A stretch of DNA of 64,000 nucleotides from Hydrogenophaga sp. (GCA_020723845.1 DYIC01000002.1:1-64000), one strand, 5' to 3'. Counted from the stretch's first letter, positions 39,708 through 49,961 are shown. The notes: generated from the sequence alone by a model not told the origin. Program-made: numbers and translations.

Positions 39708-41021
39708 TCAGGCCGGCTCGGTGGGGGATGGCTCCACGCCCGTCACGCGCACCTGCAGTCGCCCCTGCGAGAGGGCCACGCGCAGCGGTGCCCCCTCGTG
39801 GACCTGCGCTGTCGAGGTGACGACGCGGCCAACTTCATCGGTGACCAAGGCATAGCCGCGCTCCAATACCCGGTGCGGATCGAGCAGCGCCAGCTGCGCC
39901 TGCCAGCGCGCCAGCCGCAGCCGGTGGCGCTCCAGCGTGCGACTGACGGCCGAATGCCAACCCTGCTCCAGCCGCAGCCCGTGTTGGCGCCGGCGGTCGA
40001 TGCCCATGACCAGCGCGCGCTGCAAGCGATGTTCGAGCGCCTGCACGCGCGCGCGCTCGCGGGCCGTGAGCGCCGAAGGGCGCCCCAGGCGCTGCGCCAG
40101 TCGGTCCAGGTGCTGAGCGTGGCCGTCGAGTCGGCGCCAGACAGCGCTGCGCAGCCGCTCCGCCTGCCGCTGCAGGCCGTCGAGCAGGGTCTGCCGGTCC
40201 GGTGCGCACAGCTCGGCGGCCGCCGTCGGCGTGGGGGCGCGCACATCGGCCGCAAACTCAGCCAGCGTAAAATCCGTCTCGTGCCCAACCCCACAGATCA
40301 CGGGCATGGGTGCCTGCGCGACGGTGCGCACCACGTCCGGGTCGTTGAAGGCCCACAGGTCTTCCAGCGAGCCCCCACCCCGCACGAGCAACAGCACCGC
40401 GGGCTGGCCGTGGGTCTCGTGATCCTGATACGCCCGCCGCAACGCCGCGCACAGTTGCGCGGGCGCATCCGCCCCCTGCACCGCCGAGGGGTAGAGCCGA
40501 ACCGGCAGGTACGGGGCCCGGCGCGCGAGAGTGGTGGCCACGTCGCGCAACGCCGCCGCATCCAGCGAGGTGACGACGCCGATACTCGACGGCCACGCAG
40601 GCAGCGCGCGCTTGCGCGCCCCATCGAACCACCCTTCGGCCTGCAATTGCGCCTTCAGGCGCAAAAACTGCTCGTAGAGCTGACCTTGGCCTGCAAGCCG
40701 CACGCGCTCGACGATGAGCTGCAAATCGCCGCGCGCGGCATAAACGTCGAGGCGGCCAAGCACTTCCACCTGGAGGCCGTCGCGCAGCGCCACCGCGCTG
40801 GCCTCGGCGGCGCGGCGAAAGAATGCACAGCGCAGTTGCCCCTGCGCGTCCTTGAGCGTGAAGTAGGCATGCCCGCTGCCCGCGCGCAGGTAGCCGCTGA
40901 CCTCACCGCGCACGCGCACGGGGTTGAAGCGCGCACGCAACGCGTCGCCGACCGCGGTCACCAAGGCACCAACCGACCAAGTGGGTTCGTCAGCCGTCGC
41001 AGGCCAGGAAAGGTCATGCAT
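39708..41021 (-). CDS. xseA: Exodeoxyribonuclease VII large subunit
   Basis: 437-aa subunit of a bidirectional single-strand DNA exonuclease. The N-terminal OB fold (about 15-110, VRVRGEVSGYLRAGSGHAYFTLKD) is followed by the catalytic core (SSIGVVTSLDAAALRD, LLLVRGGGSLEDLWAFND, ICGVGHETDFTLAEFAAD). An Arg/Leu-rich coiled-coil region and a C-terminal domain (DPHRVLERGYALV) complete it. Start ATG 41021. xseB is not adjacent. Divergent from exbB. Confidence 0.94.
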   Translation of the reverse strand: MHDLSWPATADEPTWSVGALVTAVGDALRARFNPVRVRGEVSGYLRAGSGHAYFTLKDAQGQLRCAFFRRAAEASAVALRDGLQVEVLGRLDVYAARGDLQLIVERVRLAGQGQLYEQFLRLKAQLQAEGWFDGARKRALPAWPSSIGVVTSLDAAALRDVATTLARRAPYLPVRLYPSAVQGADAPAQLCAALRRAYQDHETHGQPAVLLLVRGGGSLEDLWAFNDPDVVRTVAQAPMPVICGVGHETDFTLAEFAADVRAPTPTAAAELCAPDRQTLLDGLQRQAERLRSAVWRRLDGHAQHLDRLAQRLGRPSALTARERARVQALEHRLQRALVMGIDRRRQHGLRLEQGWHSAVSRTLERHRLRLARWQAQLALLDPHRVLERGYALVTDEVGRVVTSTAQVHEGAPLRVALSQGRLQVRVTGVEPSPTEPA

Positions 41022-41138
41022 GATCGATGCGAAGATGGTCCCGTAGGTGGCCCGATACCGGTGGCGGGCCGCGCGGGGCCAGTGACCGACTCGGTGCCCG
41101 ATAATGCGCGGATCGCACCGCTGCACAGGAGATTGCCC

Positions 41139-41774
41139 TTGCTGTCGATCATACAGGCCGCCGGCTGGCCCATCTGGACGCTGATCGTGTGCTCGGTCCT
41201 CGGACTGGCCCTCGTCATCGAGCGCGCGTGGAGCCTGCGCACCACGCGCATCGTGCCGCCGCGGCTGCTGGACGAGGCCGTGCAGGCGAGCCGCCACGGC
41301 GTGCCGCCGCCTGCCGTCGTGGAACAGCTGGCCGACAACTCGGTGCTGGGCTCGGTGCTGGCCAGCGGACTGCGCGCCCTGCACGCCAACCCGCGTGCCA
41401 CCGAAGCCGAGCTGCGCAGCGCGCTCGAATCCGCGGGACGCTTGGCGGCCGCGCAGTTGCAGCGCTACCTGGGGGCGCTGGCCACCGTCGCGTCGGCCGC
41501 TCCCTTGCTCGGACTGTTGGGCACGGTCATCGGCATGATCGAGATCTTTGGCTCGCAGGCCGGGCCGGGCGGACTGATGCCCGGCGGCGGCAACCCCGCA
41601 CAACTGGCACACGGTATCTCGGTGGCGTTATATAACACCGCGTTCGGGCTGATGATCGCGATTCCAGCGCTCATTTTCTGGCGCTACTACCGCGCGCGGG
41701 TGGACGGTTTTTTGCTGCAGCTGGAGGTGGCGGCCGAGGCGTTTTTACACCACCTGCTGACACTGCGCCGCTGA
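41139..41774 (+). CDS. exbB: ExbB/TolQ-type proton channel subunit
   Basis: 211-aa inner-membrane protein of the MotA/TolQ/ExbB family with three hydrophobic segments (about 8-28, 110-140, 150-172), including ASAAPLLGLLGTVIGMIEIF. With ExbD it uses the proton gradient to energise outer-membrane import or Tol-like functions. The start is a TTG at 41139, 7 nt after a perfect AGGAG; no ATG exists near it. First gene of the exbB-exbD-lpxK run. TonB is not in the window. Confidence 0.9.
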   Translation: MLSIIQAAGWPIWTLIVCSVLGLALVIERAWSLRTTRIVPPRLLDEAVQASRHGVPPPAVVEQLADNSVLGSVLASGLRALHANPRATEAELRSALESAGRLAAAQLQRYLGALATVASAAPLLGLLGTVIGMIEIFGSQAGPGGLMPGGGNPAQLAHGISVALYNTAFGLMIAIPALIFWRYYRARVDGFLLQLEVAAEAFLHHLLTLRR

Positions 41775-41799
41775 CTCTCGACTCCCCAGCGAGGCGTGC

Positions 41800-42228
41800 A
41801 TGAACTTTCGACACGGCGACCGCGAAGAACCCGAGATCAACCTGATCCCGTTCATCGACATCCTGTTGGTGGTGCTGATCTTTCTGATGCTCACCACCAC
41901 GTTCAGCCAAGCCACGGCGCTGCAGGTGAATCTGCCCGTGGCCAGCGACGAGCAGCCGCCGCGGGCACCTGCAGAAATCGTGGTGATGGTGGGCCCTGAC
42001 GGACGCTATGCGGTCGCCAACCGCGTGCTGGAACAACACGGCGTGGACGCGCTCATTGAGGCGCTGCGCGCCGCGCGGCCGATCGGCCAACCAGGCAGCG
42101 ATCCCATTTTGGTCATCCAGGCCGACGCCGCCGCCAGCCACCAGTCGGTCATCAACGTCATGGACGCGGCGCGCCAAGTGGGCCTGGTGCAAATCACCTT
42201 TGCCACCCAGCGCAGCCAGGGGCGCTGA
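41800..42228 (+). CDS. exbD: ExbD/TolR-type proton channel subunit
   Basis: 142-aa protein with one transmembrane segment (about 15-37) after the conserved EINLIPFIDILLVVLIF, which carries the proton-relaying Asp at residue 20. A periplasmic domain follows. It pairs with the upstream exbB. Its stop codon overlaps the lpxK start as TGATG. GAGG 5 nt before the ATG is the ribosome site. Confidence 0.92.
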   Translation: MNFRHGDREEPEINLIPFIDILLVVLIFLMLTTTFSQATALQVNLPVASDEQPPRAPAEIVVMVGPDGRYAVANRVLEQHGVDALIEALRAARPIGQPGSDPILVIQADAAASHQSVINVMDAARQVGLVQITFATQRSQGR

Positions 42229-43331
42229 TGGCGCTGCCGGACCTGAGCGCCACCTGGAACGGGCGCGGTCCGCTGGCCGTTGGCCTGTTGCCCCTGGCCC
42301 TGCTCTACCGCGGTGCGCTGGCCCTGCGCGCCCTGCCCTGGCAGCTTGGCTGGCGCTGGCCCGCCCCGCTGCCGGTCCCGGTGGTGGTGGTGGGCAACGT
42401 GGTGGCCGGGGGGGCGGGCAAGACGCCAACGGTGATCGCCCTCGTCCAGCACCTGCAAGCCGCGGGCTGGCGGCCCGGCGTCGTCTCGCGCGGCCACGGG
42501 CGCACGGATCGCGCGGCCGTGCGCGTCTGCGACGACGCCACGGGCGACCCCGCACGGCTCGGCGACGAGCCGGCGCTGATTGTGCGCCGCACCGGCGCAC
42601 CGTTGGCCGTGGGTTACGAGCGACCGGCCGCCGTGCGTGCGCTGCTGCAACGCCACCCGACGGTGGACATCGTGGTCAGCGATGACGGCCTGCAACACTG
42701 GGCGCTGGCGCGCGATCTGTCGATCATCGTGTTCGACGAGCGCGATGTCGGCAACGGCTGGCTGCTGCCCGCCGGTCCCTTGCGCGAGCCCTGGCCCGCG
42801 CCCGTCTGGGGCGGCGGGCCGGCGCTGGTGCTGCGCACCGGCAAGCCAAGCGCGCCGCCCCGGCCGCACCCATACCCCGAATACCGAGCCACGCGCGCCC
42901 TGGCCGATGCGGCGCTGCCCGTCCCCGCTCCTGACGAGCCTCCCCTCCGTGCCTCGCAGCCCTTGGCCGACTGGGCCGCCGCGCGCACCCCGCTGGGTGC
43001 CCTGGCAGGCATCGCGCGGCCGAACGCGTTTTTTGCCATGCTGCGCGCGCGGGGGCTGACGCTGGTGCACACACTGGCGCTGCCCGATCACGCCCCGGCA
43101 GCCGCGCTGGGTGCCGCACTGCAGGCCGCAGCCACCACGGCCGGTGCCCCCCGGCATTGGCTGTGCACCGAAAAGGATGCCGTCAAGCTGCACGGCCAGC
43201 CGCTGCCCGATGGGGTAACGCTGTGGCAGGTGCCGCTGGTGCTGACGCCCGAGCCCGCGTGGTACGCCGCCATCGACCGTCACCTCCAGGCCTGGCGCCG
43301 CGCTCGCGCAGCCGACCGTGGCGCGCTATGA
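42228..43331 (+). CDS. lpxK: Tetraacyldisaccharide 4'-kinase
   Basis: 367-aa inner-membrane-associated P-loop kinase that phosphorylates the lipid A precursor at the 4' position. The Walker A-type sequence is [14 protein letters not shown] near residue 60, and the catalytic aspartates are in [14 protein letters not shown]. One N-terminal hydrophobic stretch anchors it. It overlaps exbD by one base and overlaps the start region of the Trm112 gene. The exbBD-lpxK order is common in Burkholderiales. Confidence 0.94.
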   Translation: MALPDLSATWNGRGPLAVGLLPLALLYRGALALRALPWQLGWRWPAPLPVPVVVVGNVVAGGAGKTPTVIALVQHLQAAGWRPGVVSRGHGRTDRAAVRVCDDATGDPARLGDEPALIVRRTGAPLAVGYERPAAVRALLQRHPTVDIVVSDDGLQHWALARDLSIIVFDERDVGNGWLLPAGPLREPWPAPVWGGGPALVLRTGKPSAPPRPHPYPEYRATRALADAALPVPAPDEPPLRASQPLADWAAARTPLGALAGIARPNAFFAMLRARGLTLVHTLALPDHAPAAALGAALQAAATTAGAPRHWLCTEKDAVKLHGQPLPDGVTLWQVPLVLTPEPAWYAAIDRHLQAWRRARAADRGAL

Positions 43332-43339
43332 TGCCCGCC

Positions 43340-43549
43340 ATGGATCCCAAGCTGCTCGAACTGCTGGTCTGCCCGGTCACGAAGGGACCGTTGGTCTATG
43401 TGCGCGAAACCCAGGAACTGGTCTCGCGCGGCGCACGACTGGCCTACCCCATCCGCGACGGCATCCCCATCATGCTCGAAAACGAGGCCCGCGCGCTGGA
43501 CGAGGCCGAACTCGACCGGCTGGCCCCGCCACGACCCGCCGTCGGCTGA
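43340..43549 (+). CDS. Trm112-family small protein
   Basis: 69-aa protein of the Trm112/YcaR family beginning [18 protein letters not shown]. Bacterial members are found next to lpxK and kdsB; some activate methyltransferases. The first zinc motif CPxC is CPVT here, so one cysteine is missing and zinc binding is doubtful. The start may also be ATG 43328 or 43331, overlapping the lpxK stop; family alignment favours 43340. Confidence 0.85.
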   Translation: MDPKLLELLVCPVTKGPLVYVRETQELVSRGARLAYPIRDGIPIMLENEARALDEAELDRLAPPRPAVG

Positions 43550-43561
43550 GGGTGCCGGGCC

Positions 43562-44347
43562 ATGCACGACGGGTTTCACGTCATCATTCCCGCGCGCCGC
43601 GCCTCGACGCGGCTGCCAGACAAGCCATTGGCCGACATCGGCGGCGCGCCCATGGTCGTGCGCGTGGCCCAGCGTGCGCAGGCCAGCGGGGCGCTGTCGT
43701 GCACCGTGGCCACGGACGACACCGAGATCGCGCGCGTCTGCCAGGACGCCGGCATCGCGGCGCTGCTGACCCGCGCCGACCACCCCAGCGGCAGCGATCG
43801 GCTGGCCGAGGCCGTGCAGCAGCTGGGCTTGCCGGACGACGCACTGGTGGTCAACGTGCAGGGCGACGAGCCCCTGATCGACCCGGCGCTGATTCGTGAC
43901 GTCGCGCACGTACTGCGCGCGCGGCCCGATTGCGTCATGGGCACGGCCGCCCACCCCATCGCCACGGCGCAGGAGCTGTTCAATCCCAACGTCGTCAAGG
44001 TGGTGCTGGACCGGCAACACACCGCGCTGCTGTTCAGCCGCGCGCCGCTGCCGTGGTGGCGCGATGCCCCGCGCCACGACACCGTGCTGTCCCTCGACGA
44101 TTGGCCGACCGACGCCCGGCCCCTGCGCCACATCGGGCTCTACGCGTACCGGGCCGGTTTTCTGCGGCGCTTTCCGTCGCTGCCGCCCGCGCCGCTGGAG
44201 CGCTGCGAGTCCCTGGAGCAGCTGCGCGTGCTGTGGCACGGCGAGCGCATCGCGGTGACGGTGAGCGACCGCGCGCCCGGCCCCGGCGTCGATACGCCGG
44301 AGGACCTGGCGCGCGTGCGCGCTCTATGGCAGCGCGACCACACCTGA
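43562..44347 (+). CDS. kdsB: 3-deoxy-manno-octulosonate cytidylyltransferase
   Basis: 261-aa enzyme that makes CMP-Kdo for the lipopolysaccharide inner core. The nucleotide site is [21 protein letters not shown], with [10 protein letters not shown] and [15 protein letters not shown] as further signatures. It starts 12 bp after the Trm112 gene and belongs to the lpxK-kdsB group. Length is normal. Confidence 0.96.
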   Translation: MHDGFHVIIPARRASTRLPDKPLADIGGAPMVVRVAQRAQASGALSCTVATDDTEIARVCQDAGIAALLTRADHPSGSDRLAEAVQQLGLPDDALVVNVQGDEPLIDPALIRDVAHVLRARPDCVMGTAAHPIATAQELFNPNVVKVVLDRQHTALLFSRAPLPWWRDAPRHDTVLSLDDWPTDARPLRHIGLYAYRAGFLRRFPSLPPAPLERCESLEQLRVLWHGERIAVTVSDRAPGPGVDTPEDLARVRALWQRDHT

Positions 44348-44497
44348 GGACAACCCCGCACGGTATCGCACCCCCTGTAAGCCTGTGTCGGGATGTGCAT
44401 GCTATTCTTGGGCGCTGGCCCCGTGCCAGCCGCCGCCGTCGGCCCAACGAGGAGACTCCGCGGCGTTGCGGCCCCATGACACGATCGCGACGAGTAA

Positions 44498-45163
<666 letters not shown>

Positions 45164-45177
45164 GAAACGCGGCGGTC

Positions 45178-45210
45178 CGGCGGGCCCGCACCCTCACGCC
45201 AGGCCCGCCG
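45178..45210. terminator. Hairpin between adk and ansA
   Basis: CGGCGGGCC (45178-45186) and GGCCCGCCG (45202-45210) form a perfect 9-bp stem with a 15-nt loop containing the ansA stop codon. It lies between convergent genes and may stop both transcripts. No T run is evident. Confidence 0.5.
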
Positions 45211-46255
45211 CCTGCCACAACAGCTGCAGCGACAGCGACACGCGCGCCTTGGGCGGCGGCAAATCGGTGACGGCGAAACGCCGCTCGGCGCGGCCGCCCT
45301 CACCCGGCACAACTTCACCCTGGGGGCAGCGCGTCGTCACCCATACCGCAACGCCCTCGTCCTGCGCCTGGGCCAGCGCGGCCGCCAGCTGCTCGTGCAA
45401 CGATCCGTTGCCCGTTCCCGCGACCACCAGCCCGGCCAGCGCATCGTCGGCATCGCGCCCCGCCATCGCCTCGCGGCGCTGACGTAGCAAGGCGCGCACC
45501 AGCGCCCCATCCGCGCCGCCATGGCTGGCCAGCCACTCCACCCGTGGCCAGCGTGGTGCGGCCAGCACGGCCTGCATCCGTGCGGCCTGCCGCGGATCAG
45601 CCGCCTCACCTGCCAGCGGTGCAGGCGGCGCCACCCAGCGCACGCGCCCCGCCTCCACCCAAGCGGCGGGGCCCGCATCGCCACCGCCAAACGCATCGGC
45701 GCGGGTGGGGTGCACTTTGGTCACCGTGCGCGCCGCAAAGACGCGCCCGGCCAGCGTCACCCACACGCCACCGGCGGCGCGCAGGCGGCCATCGACGGCC
45801 AGTGTCAGCGCATCGGCCAGGTTTTGCGGGCCATCGGGCGCCAGTGCCGACGCGGGCCGCATGGCGCCAACCAGCACCACCGGCCGCGCCGGCTGCAGCA
45901 CCGTTTGCAGCAGCCAAGCCGTCTCCTCTAGGGTGTCGGTGCCGTGCGTGACGACGATGGCCCCCACCTCGGGCTGCTGCAGCTGCGCGTGCACCGCGCC
46001 CAACAGCGCCTGCCACAGCGCCACCGTCATGTCCTTGCTGTCGACGTTGGCCACCTGCTGCGCCTGCACCCGCCAGCCCACGGGCGGCGCCATCCCCGCC
46101 ACCAGATCGGCCACCGGTACCACCCCGGCCTGGTAGCCCACCACGTCGTGCGGCGAGGCCGCTCGCCCCGCGATCGTGCCGCCCATGCCCAGCACCGCGA
46201 GCACCGGTGCGGCGGCGCTGGGGTGGCCGCCGTCGATAGAAAATACGGGTTGCAT
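45194..46255 (-). CDS. ansA: L-asparaginase
   Basis: 353-aa asparaginase with the two threonine motifs GMGGTIAG and VVTHGTDTLEETAWLL; the nucleophile threonine is in GGTIAG. No clear signal peptide is present, so a cytoplasmic enzyme is likely. The start is ATG 46255, preceded by GGAGGTGA; an in-frame GTG at 46261 is part of this ribosome site and is rejected as start. It converges with adk and follows tRNA-Ser and its terminator. Confidence 0.9.
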   Translation of the reverse strand: MQPVFSIDGGHPSAAAPVLAVLGMGGTIAGRAASPHDVVGYQAGVVPVADLVAGMAPPVGWRVQAQQVANVDSKDMTVALWQALLGAVHAQLQQPEVGAIVVTHGTDTLEETAWLLQTVLQPARPVVLVGAMRPASALAPDGPQNLADALTLAVDGRLRAAGGVWVTLAGRVFAARTVTKVHPTRADAFGGGDAGPAAWVEAGRVRWVAPPAPLAGEAADPRQAARMQAVLAAPRWPRVEWLASHGGADGALVRALLRQRREAMAGRDADDALAGLVVAGTGNGSLHEQLAAALAQAQDEGVAVWVTTRCPQGEVVPGEGGRAERRFAVTDLPPPKARVSLSLQLLWQAAGLA

Positions 46256-46270
46256 CGTCACCTCCCGAGC

Positions 46271-46307
46271 GCCAAAAAACGAAACCCGACCGGCTAGGGT
46301 CGGGTTT
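46271..46307 (-). terminator. tRNA-Ser intrinsic terminator
   Basis: The stem pairs 46282-46291 with 46298-46307 (10 bp, AAACCCGACC type) around a 6-nt loop. On the minus strand it is followed by a T-rich tail (TTTCGTTTTTT region). It sits 26 bp after the tRNA 3' end and just before ansA. Confidence 0.85.
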
Positions 46308-46333
46308 TTCGTCTGCAGGACCAGCCAGAATGC

Positions 46334-46427
46334 TGGCGGAGTGAGAGGGATTCGAACCCTCGATGCGGGTTTTGGCCCGCATACTCCCTTAGCAGGGGAG
46401 CACCTTCGGCCTCTCGGTCATCACTCC
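46334..46427 (-). tRNA. tRNA-Ser (GCU)
   Basis: A 94-nt class II tRNA with a long variable arm and encoded CCA. The acceptor stem pairs GGAGTGA with TCACTCC; the anticodon loop CTGCTAA gives GCU; the variable stem is built on GCGGG/CCCGC; the T arm is GGTTCGAATCC. A CATAAT -10 (46439-46444) lies just upstream. Confidence 0.97.
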
Positions 46428-46482
46428 GAAGAACCGCCATTATGCCCCAAGTCGAGGCGTCTGCGCGGCGGCGTGTGCAAAA

Positions 46483-47766
46483 TCAGGCCCCTTGCAGCGT
46501 GTCCTCGGGCTGATCGAGGTCGAACTCGCGGTGCAGTGCGCGCACGGCCAGCTCCATGTATTTCTCGTCGATGACGACCGAGATCTTGATCTCCGACGTG
46601 GAGATCATTTGGATGTTGATGCCCTCGGCCGCCAAGCAGCGGAACATGCGGCTGGCCACGCCGACATGGCTGCGCATGCCGATGCCCACCACGCTGACCT
46701 TGCAGATGCGCGCGTCACCGACCACGTCGGTGGCGCCGAGCGCGGGCACCACCTGGCCTTTTAGCACGTCCAGCGCGCGCGCCAAGTCGTTGCGGTGCAC
46801 GGTGAAGCTGAAGTCGGTGCGCCCGTCCTTGCCGACGTTTTGGATGATGACGTCGACGTCGATGTTGGCATCGGCCACCGCGCCCAGGATCTGGGCCGCG
46901 ATGCCGGGTTTGTCGGGCACGCCCAGCACCGAGACCTTGGCCTCGTCACGGTTGAATGCGATGCCGGAGACGACGGCTTGTTCCATGGATTCGCCTTCCT
47001 CGAAAGTGATCAGGGTGCCGCTGCGGGCCTCTTCGTCGATGGGAATGTCCCAGGGGGTGAAGCTGGAGAGCACGCGGATGGGCACGCGGTACTTGCCGGC
47101 AAACTCCACGGAGCGGATTTGCAGCACTTTGGAGCCCATGCTGGCCATCTCCAGCATTTCCTCGAAGCTGATGCGCTCAAGGCGCCGCGCTTCGGGCACG
47201 ACGCGCGGGTCGGTGGTGTAGACGCCGTCCACGTCGGTGTAGATCAGGCACTCGTCAGCCTTGATGGCCGCTGCCACCGCCACGGCGGAGGTATCGGAGC
47301 CGCCCCGGCCCAGCGTCGTGATATTGCCGCCCGCATCCACGCCCTGAAAGCCGGTGATGATGACGACCTTGCCCGCGGCCAGGTCGGCGCGGATGCGCTG
47401 GTCGTCGATGGCTTCGATGCGGGCCTTGGTGTAGGCACTGTTGGTGCGGATGGGCACCTGCCAGCCACAGTACGAGATGGCGTCGATGCCTTCGGCCTGC
47501 AAGGCGATGGCGAGCAGCCCCACCGACACTTGCTCGCCCGTGGCGGCGAGCTGGTCGAGCTCGCGGTAGTAGGCGGTACCCGGTTTTTCTGGCGCCACTT
47601 CTTTGGCCAAGCCGAGCAGGCGGTTGGTCTCGCCGCTCATCGCGCTGGGCACCACGACCATCTGGTGGCCGGCGCGCACCCATTTGGCCACCCGCTTGGC
47701 GACGTTGCGGATGCGCTCGGTGGAACCCATGCTGGTGCCACCGTACTTGTGAACGATCAGTGCCAT
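46483..47766 (-). CDS. lysC: Aspartokinase
   Basis: 427-aa enzyme making aspartyl phosphate, the entry to lysine, threonine and methionine synthesis. The kinase domain begins MALIVHKYGGTSMGS and includes GRGGSDTSAVAVAAAIKA. Two C-terminal ACT domains (about 265-420) mediate feedback inhibition. An internal alternative start for a beta subunit, as in B. subtilis LysC, is possible but not evident. Promoter -10 TATAAT lies at 47814-47819. Confidence 0.97.
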   Translation of the reverse strand: MALIVHKYGGTSMGSTERIRNVAKRVAKWVRAGHQMVVVPSAMSGETNRLLGLAKEVAPEKPGTAYYRELDQLAATGEQVSVGLLAIALQAEGIDAISYCGWQVPIRTNSAYTKARIEAIDDQRIRADLAAGKVVIITGFQGVDAGGNITTLGRGGSDTSAVAVAAAIKADECLIYTDVDGVYTTDPRVVPEARRLERISFEEMLEMASMGSKVLQIRSVEFAGKYRVPIRVLSSFTPWDIPIDEEARSGTLITFEEGESMEQAVVSGIAFNRDEAKVSVLGVPDKPGIAAQILGAVADANIDVDVIIQNVGKDGRTDFSFTVHRNDLARALDVLKGQVVPALGATDVVGDARICKVSVVGIGMRSHVGVASRMFRCLAAEGINIQMISTSEIKISVVIDEKYMELAVRALHREFDLDQPEDTLQGA

Positions 47767-47785
47767 GGAATCGTCTGATGAAGGG

Positions 47786-47819
47786 GCCCGCGCGGATGCG
47801 GGCAAACCTTGGCATTATA
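47786..47819 (-). promoter_or_regulatory. lysC promoter -10 and leader hairpin
   Basis: TATAAT (47814-47819, minus strand) is followed by GCCAAGG and TTTGCCCGC. The ~40-nt leader contains GCCCGC-ATCCGC-GCGGGC (47786-47803). The TATAAT-N7-TTTGC arrangement resembles that of rpsT and rpsU. Confidence 0.5.
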
Positions 47820-47826
47820 GGTGGCC

Positions 47827-48027
47827 ATGCAACGCTTTCTGATCGCAACCGGTGCCCTGCTGCTGCTGGCGGGTCTGCTGTGGCCATGGCTGTCCAAACT
47901 GCCCTGGGGGCGACTGCCCGGCGATATCGCCATCGAACGCGAGGGCTTCAGTTTTTACTTTCCCCTGGGCACGAGTCTGCTGGTGTCGGGGCTGCTGTCG
48001 CTGCTGTTGTGGTGGTGGCGGCGCTAG
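47827..48027 (+). CDS. DUF2905 small membrane protein
   Basis: 66-aa protein with two hydrophobic segments (about 5-24 and 44-62) separated by [19 protein letters not shown], the DUF2905 signature. No function is known. ATG 47827 is chosen; an in-frame GTG lies 6 bp upstream. The start is 60 bp from the divergent lysC start, and the 3' end overlaps tilS antisense by 80 bp. Confidence 0.82.
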   Translation: MQRFLIATGALLLLAGLLWPWLSKLPWGRLPGDIAIEREGFSFYFPLGTSLLVSGLLSLLLWWWRR

Positions 48028-49039
48028 CCGCATCGGGCTGCCACTGCAGGGTGTCGCCACAGCGGCGGATGCGTCCAGGCCCCAGACGTAGCTCGATGCG
48101 CTGCGCGCGCGTGCGCGCAGCAGCGATCTGCCGCGCCAGCGCCTGCCACTGGGCATCGCTGGCCTGCGCACCGTGCGCCTCGCGCAGCCACAGGCGCAGC
48201 GCGTTGATCAAGCGCGGCGGCGACAGGGCACGCAAAACGGGCAGCGCTGGGGGCACGCCGATGCGGGCCAGGTCTTCTTGGGCCAGTGTTTGCAGCAGCG
48301 CCTGCGCGCTGGCGGCATGGCGGGCGCTGCGGGCCACGGTCTGCGTCACCTGCGGAAAGGCTTGCAGCAGCGCCGGCAGCACCTGCTGCCGCAAGCGGTT
48401 GCGGGTGGGATGGGGGTCGGCGTTGGTCGGGTCCTCGACCCACGGCACGCGCGCCGCCGCCAGCTGGGCGCGCAGCTCGCGCCCGTCGGCGGTCAGCAGC
48501 GGGCGCGCCCATGTAACGCCATCGCGCTCCACACGCTCGGGCATGGCCGCGAGCCCCGGCAAACCCGCACCGCGCGTCAGCGCCAGCAGCACGGTCTCGA
48601 TCTGGTCCAGCGCGTGATGTCCCAGCAGCACTGCTGCCGCGCGGCGCCCACGCGCCACCTGGGCCAGCACCGCGTAGCGGGCGGCACGGGCCGCCTCCTC
48701 GGGACTGCGGCCCGGGGGCAGGGCCACTTGCACCCGCACGCCCTGCCACGCCACGCCCCAGGCGGCACAACACTGCTCGGTGTGCGCGGCAAAGGCATCG
48801 GCCGCCGCCTGCAGGCCGTGGTGTACATGCACCGCCACCACCCGCGTCCCCCAGCGCGCCAGCGCCGCCAACAACAGGGCGGTGGAATCGGCCCCACCGC
48901 TGAAAGCGACCAGCAACGGCGCGTCCCCCCGGTCGAGGTCCGGGTGGCGCAGCGCCCAGTCGGCCAACGCCCGTGCCGCGGCGTCAGGCGCGGGCGGCCT
49001 TGGTGTCGGTAAAGCGCCCGTAGGCGTTGAGCCGGGCAT
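47948..49039 (-). CDS. tilS: tRNA(Ile)-lysidine synthase
   Basis: 363-aa PP-loop enzyme that adds lysine to C34 of tRNA-Ile(CAU), allowing AUA decoding. The ATP site is SGGADS (47-52), with [13 protein letters not shown] and [15 protein letters not shown] as family motifs. The start at 49039 lies 56 bp inside accA; no better ATG exists downstream. The last ~30 residues are Ala/Thr-rich and are encoded antisense to the DUF2905 gene. Confidence 0.9.
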   Translation of the reverse strand: MPGSTPTGALPTPRPPAPDAAARALADWALRHPDLDRGDAPLLVAFSGGADSTALLLAALARWGTRVVAVHVHHGLQAAADAFAAHTEQCCAAWGVAWQGVRVQVALPPGRSPEEAARAARYAVLAQVARGRRAAAVLLGHHALDQIETVLLALTRGAGLPGLAAMPERVERDGVTWARPLLTADGRELRAQLAAARVPWVEDPTNADPHPTRNRLRQQVLPALLQAFPQVTQTVARSARHAASAQALLQTLAQEDLARIGVPPALPVLRALSPPRLINALRLWLREAHGAQASDAQWQALARQIAAARTRAQRIELRLGPGRIRRCGDTLQWQPDAASAATTTTAATAAPTPADSCPGESKN

Positions 49040-49961
49040 GGCGGCGCGCGATCAACTCGGCCGGATCCAGGTCGGCCACCTGCCGCAGCGCCTCGGCCAG
49101 CGCCCGCTTGAGCATGGCCGCCATCTGCTGCGGGTCGCGGTGCGCCCCGCCGACGGGTTCGTTGACGATTTTGTCGATCAGGCCCAGCGCCTTGAGTCGG
49201 TGCGCGGTCAGCCCTAGCGCTTCGGCGGCTTCTGGGGCCTTGTCGGCGGTCTTCCACAAGATGGAGGCACAACCCTCGGGGCTGATGACGGAGTACACGG
49301 CGTACTGCAGCATCAGCACCTGATCGGCCACGGCGATCGCGAGCGCCCCGCCCGAGCCGCCCTCGCCGATGATGGTGCTGATGATGGGCACCTCGAGCTG
49401 CGCCATCTCGTAGATGTTGCGGCCGATGGCCTCGGACTGGTTGCGCTCCTCGGCGTCGATGCCGGGATACGCGCCCGGCGTGTCGACGAAGGTAAACACC
49501 GGCAGGCGGAACTTTTCGGCCAGCTTCATGACGCGCAGCGCCTTGCGGTAGCCCTCGGGCTTGCTCATGCCGAAGTTGCGCAGCGCGCGCTCCTTGGTGT
49601 CGCGGCCCTTTTGGTGGCCGATGACCACACAGGGTTGCCCCTGAAAGCGCGCCAGACCCGCGACGATGCTGAGGTCGTCGGCAAAGTGGCGGTCACCGTG
49701 CAGCTCCGTCCAGTGGGTGAAGATTTCGCGCACATAGTCCAGCGTGTACGGCCGGTCGCTGTGGCGCGCAATCTTGGTCACCTGCCACGGGGTGAGCTTG
49801 CTGTAGATGTCTTTGGTGAGCTGCAGGCTCTTTTGGCTCAGGCGCTCGATCTCTTCCGAGATATCGACCGCCGACTCGGTCTGCACATAGCGCAGCTCTT
49901 CGATCTTGGCTTCGAGTTCCGCGATCGGCTGCTCGAAATCCAGAAAATTGCGTTTGGCCAA
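48984..49961 (-). CDS. accA: Acetyl-CoA carboxylase carboxyltransferase subunit alpha
   Basis: 325-aa subunit of the carboxyltransferase that makes malonyl-CoA. [20 protein letters not shown] at the N-terminus and [23 protein letters not shown] are diagnostic. The start is a TTG at 49961, preceded by GGAGA at a good distance; the sequence [11 protein letters not shown] then matches the family. Its 3' end overlaps the tilS start. accD is elsewhere. Confidence 0.95.
   Translation of the reverse strand: MAKRNFLDFEQPIAELEAKIEELRYVQTESAVDISEEIERLSQKSLQLTKDIYSKLTPWQVTKIARHSDRPYTLDYVREIFTHWTELHGDRHFADDLSIVAGLARFQGQPCVVIGHQKGRDTKERALRNFGMSKPEGYRKALRVMKLAEKFRLPVFTFVDTPGAYPGIDAEERNQSEAIGRNIYEMAQLEVPIISTIIGEGGSGGALAIAVADQVLMLQYAVYSVISPEGCASILWKTADKAPEAAEALGLTAHRLKALGLIDKIVNEPVGGAHRDPQQMAAMLKRALAEALRQVADLDPAELIARRHARLNAYGRFTDTKAARA

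Noticed and set aside
46256-46261. GTG at 46261 as the ansA start
   Set aside because: The GTG is part of the ribosome site GGAGGTGA that serves ATG 46255.
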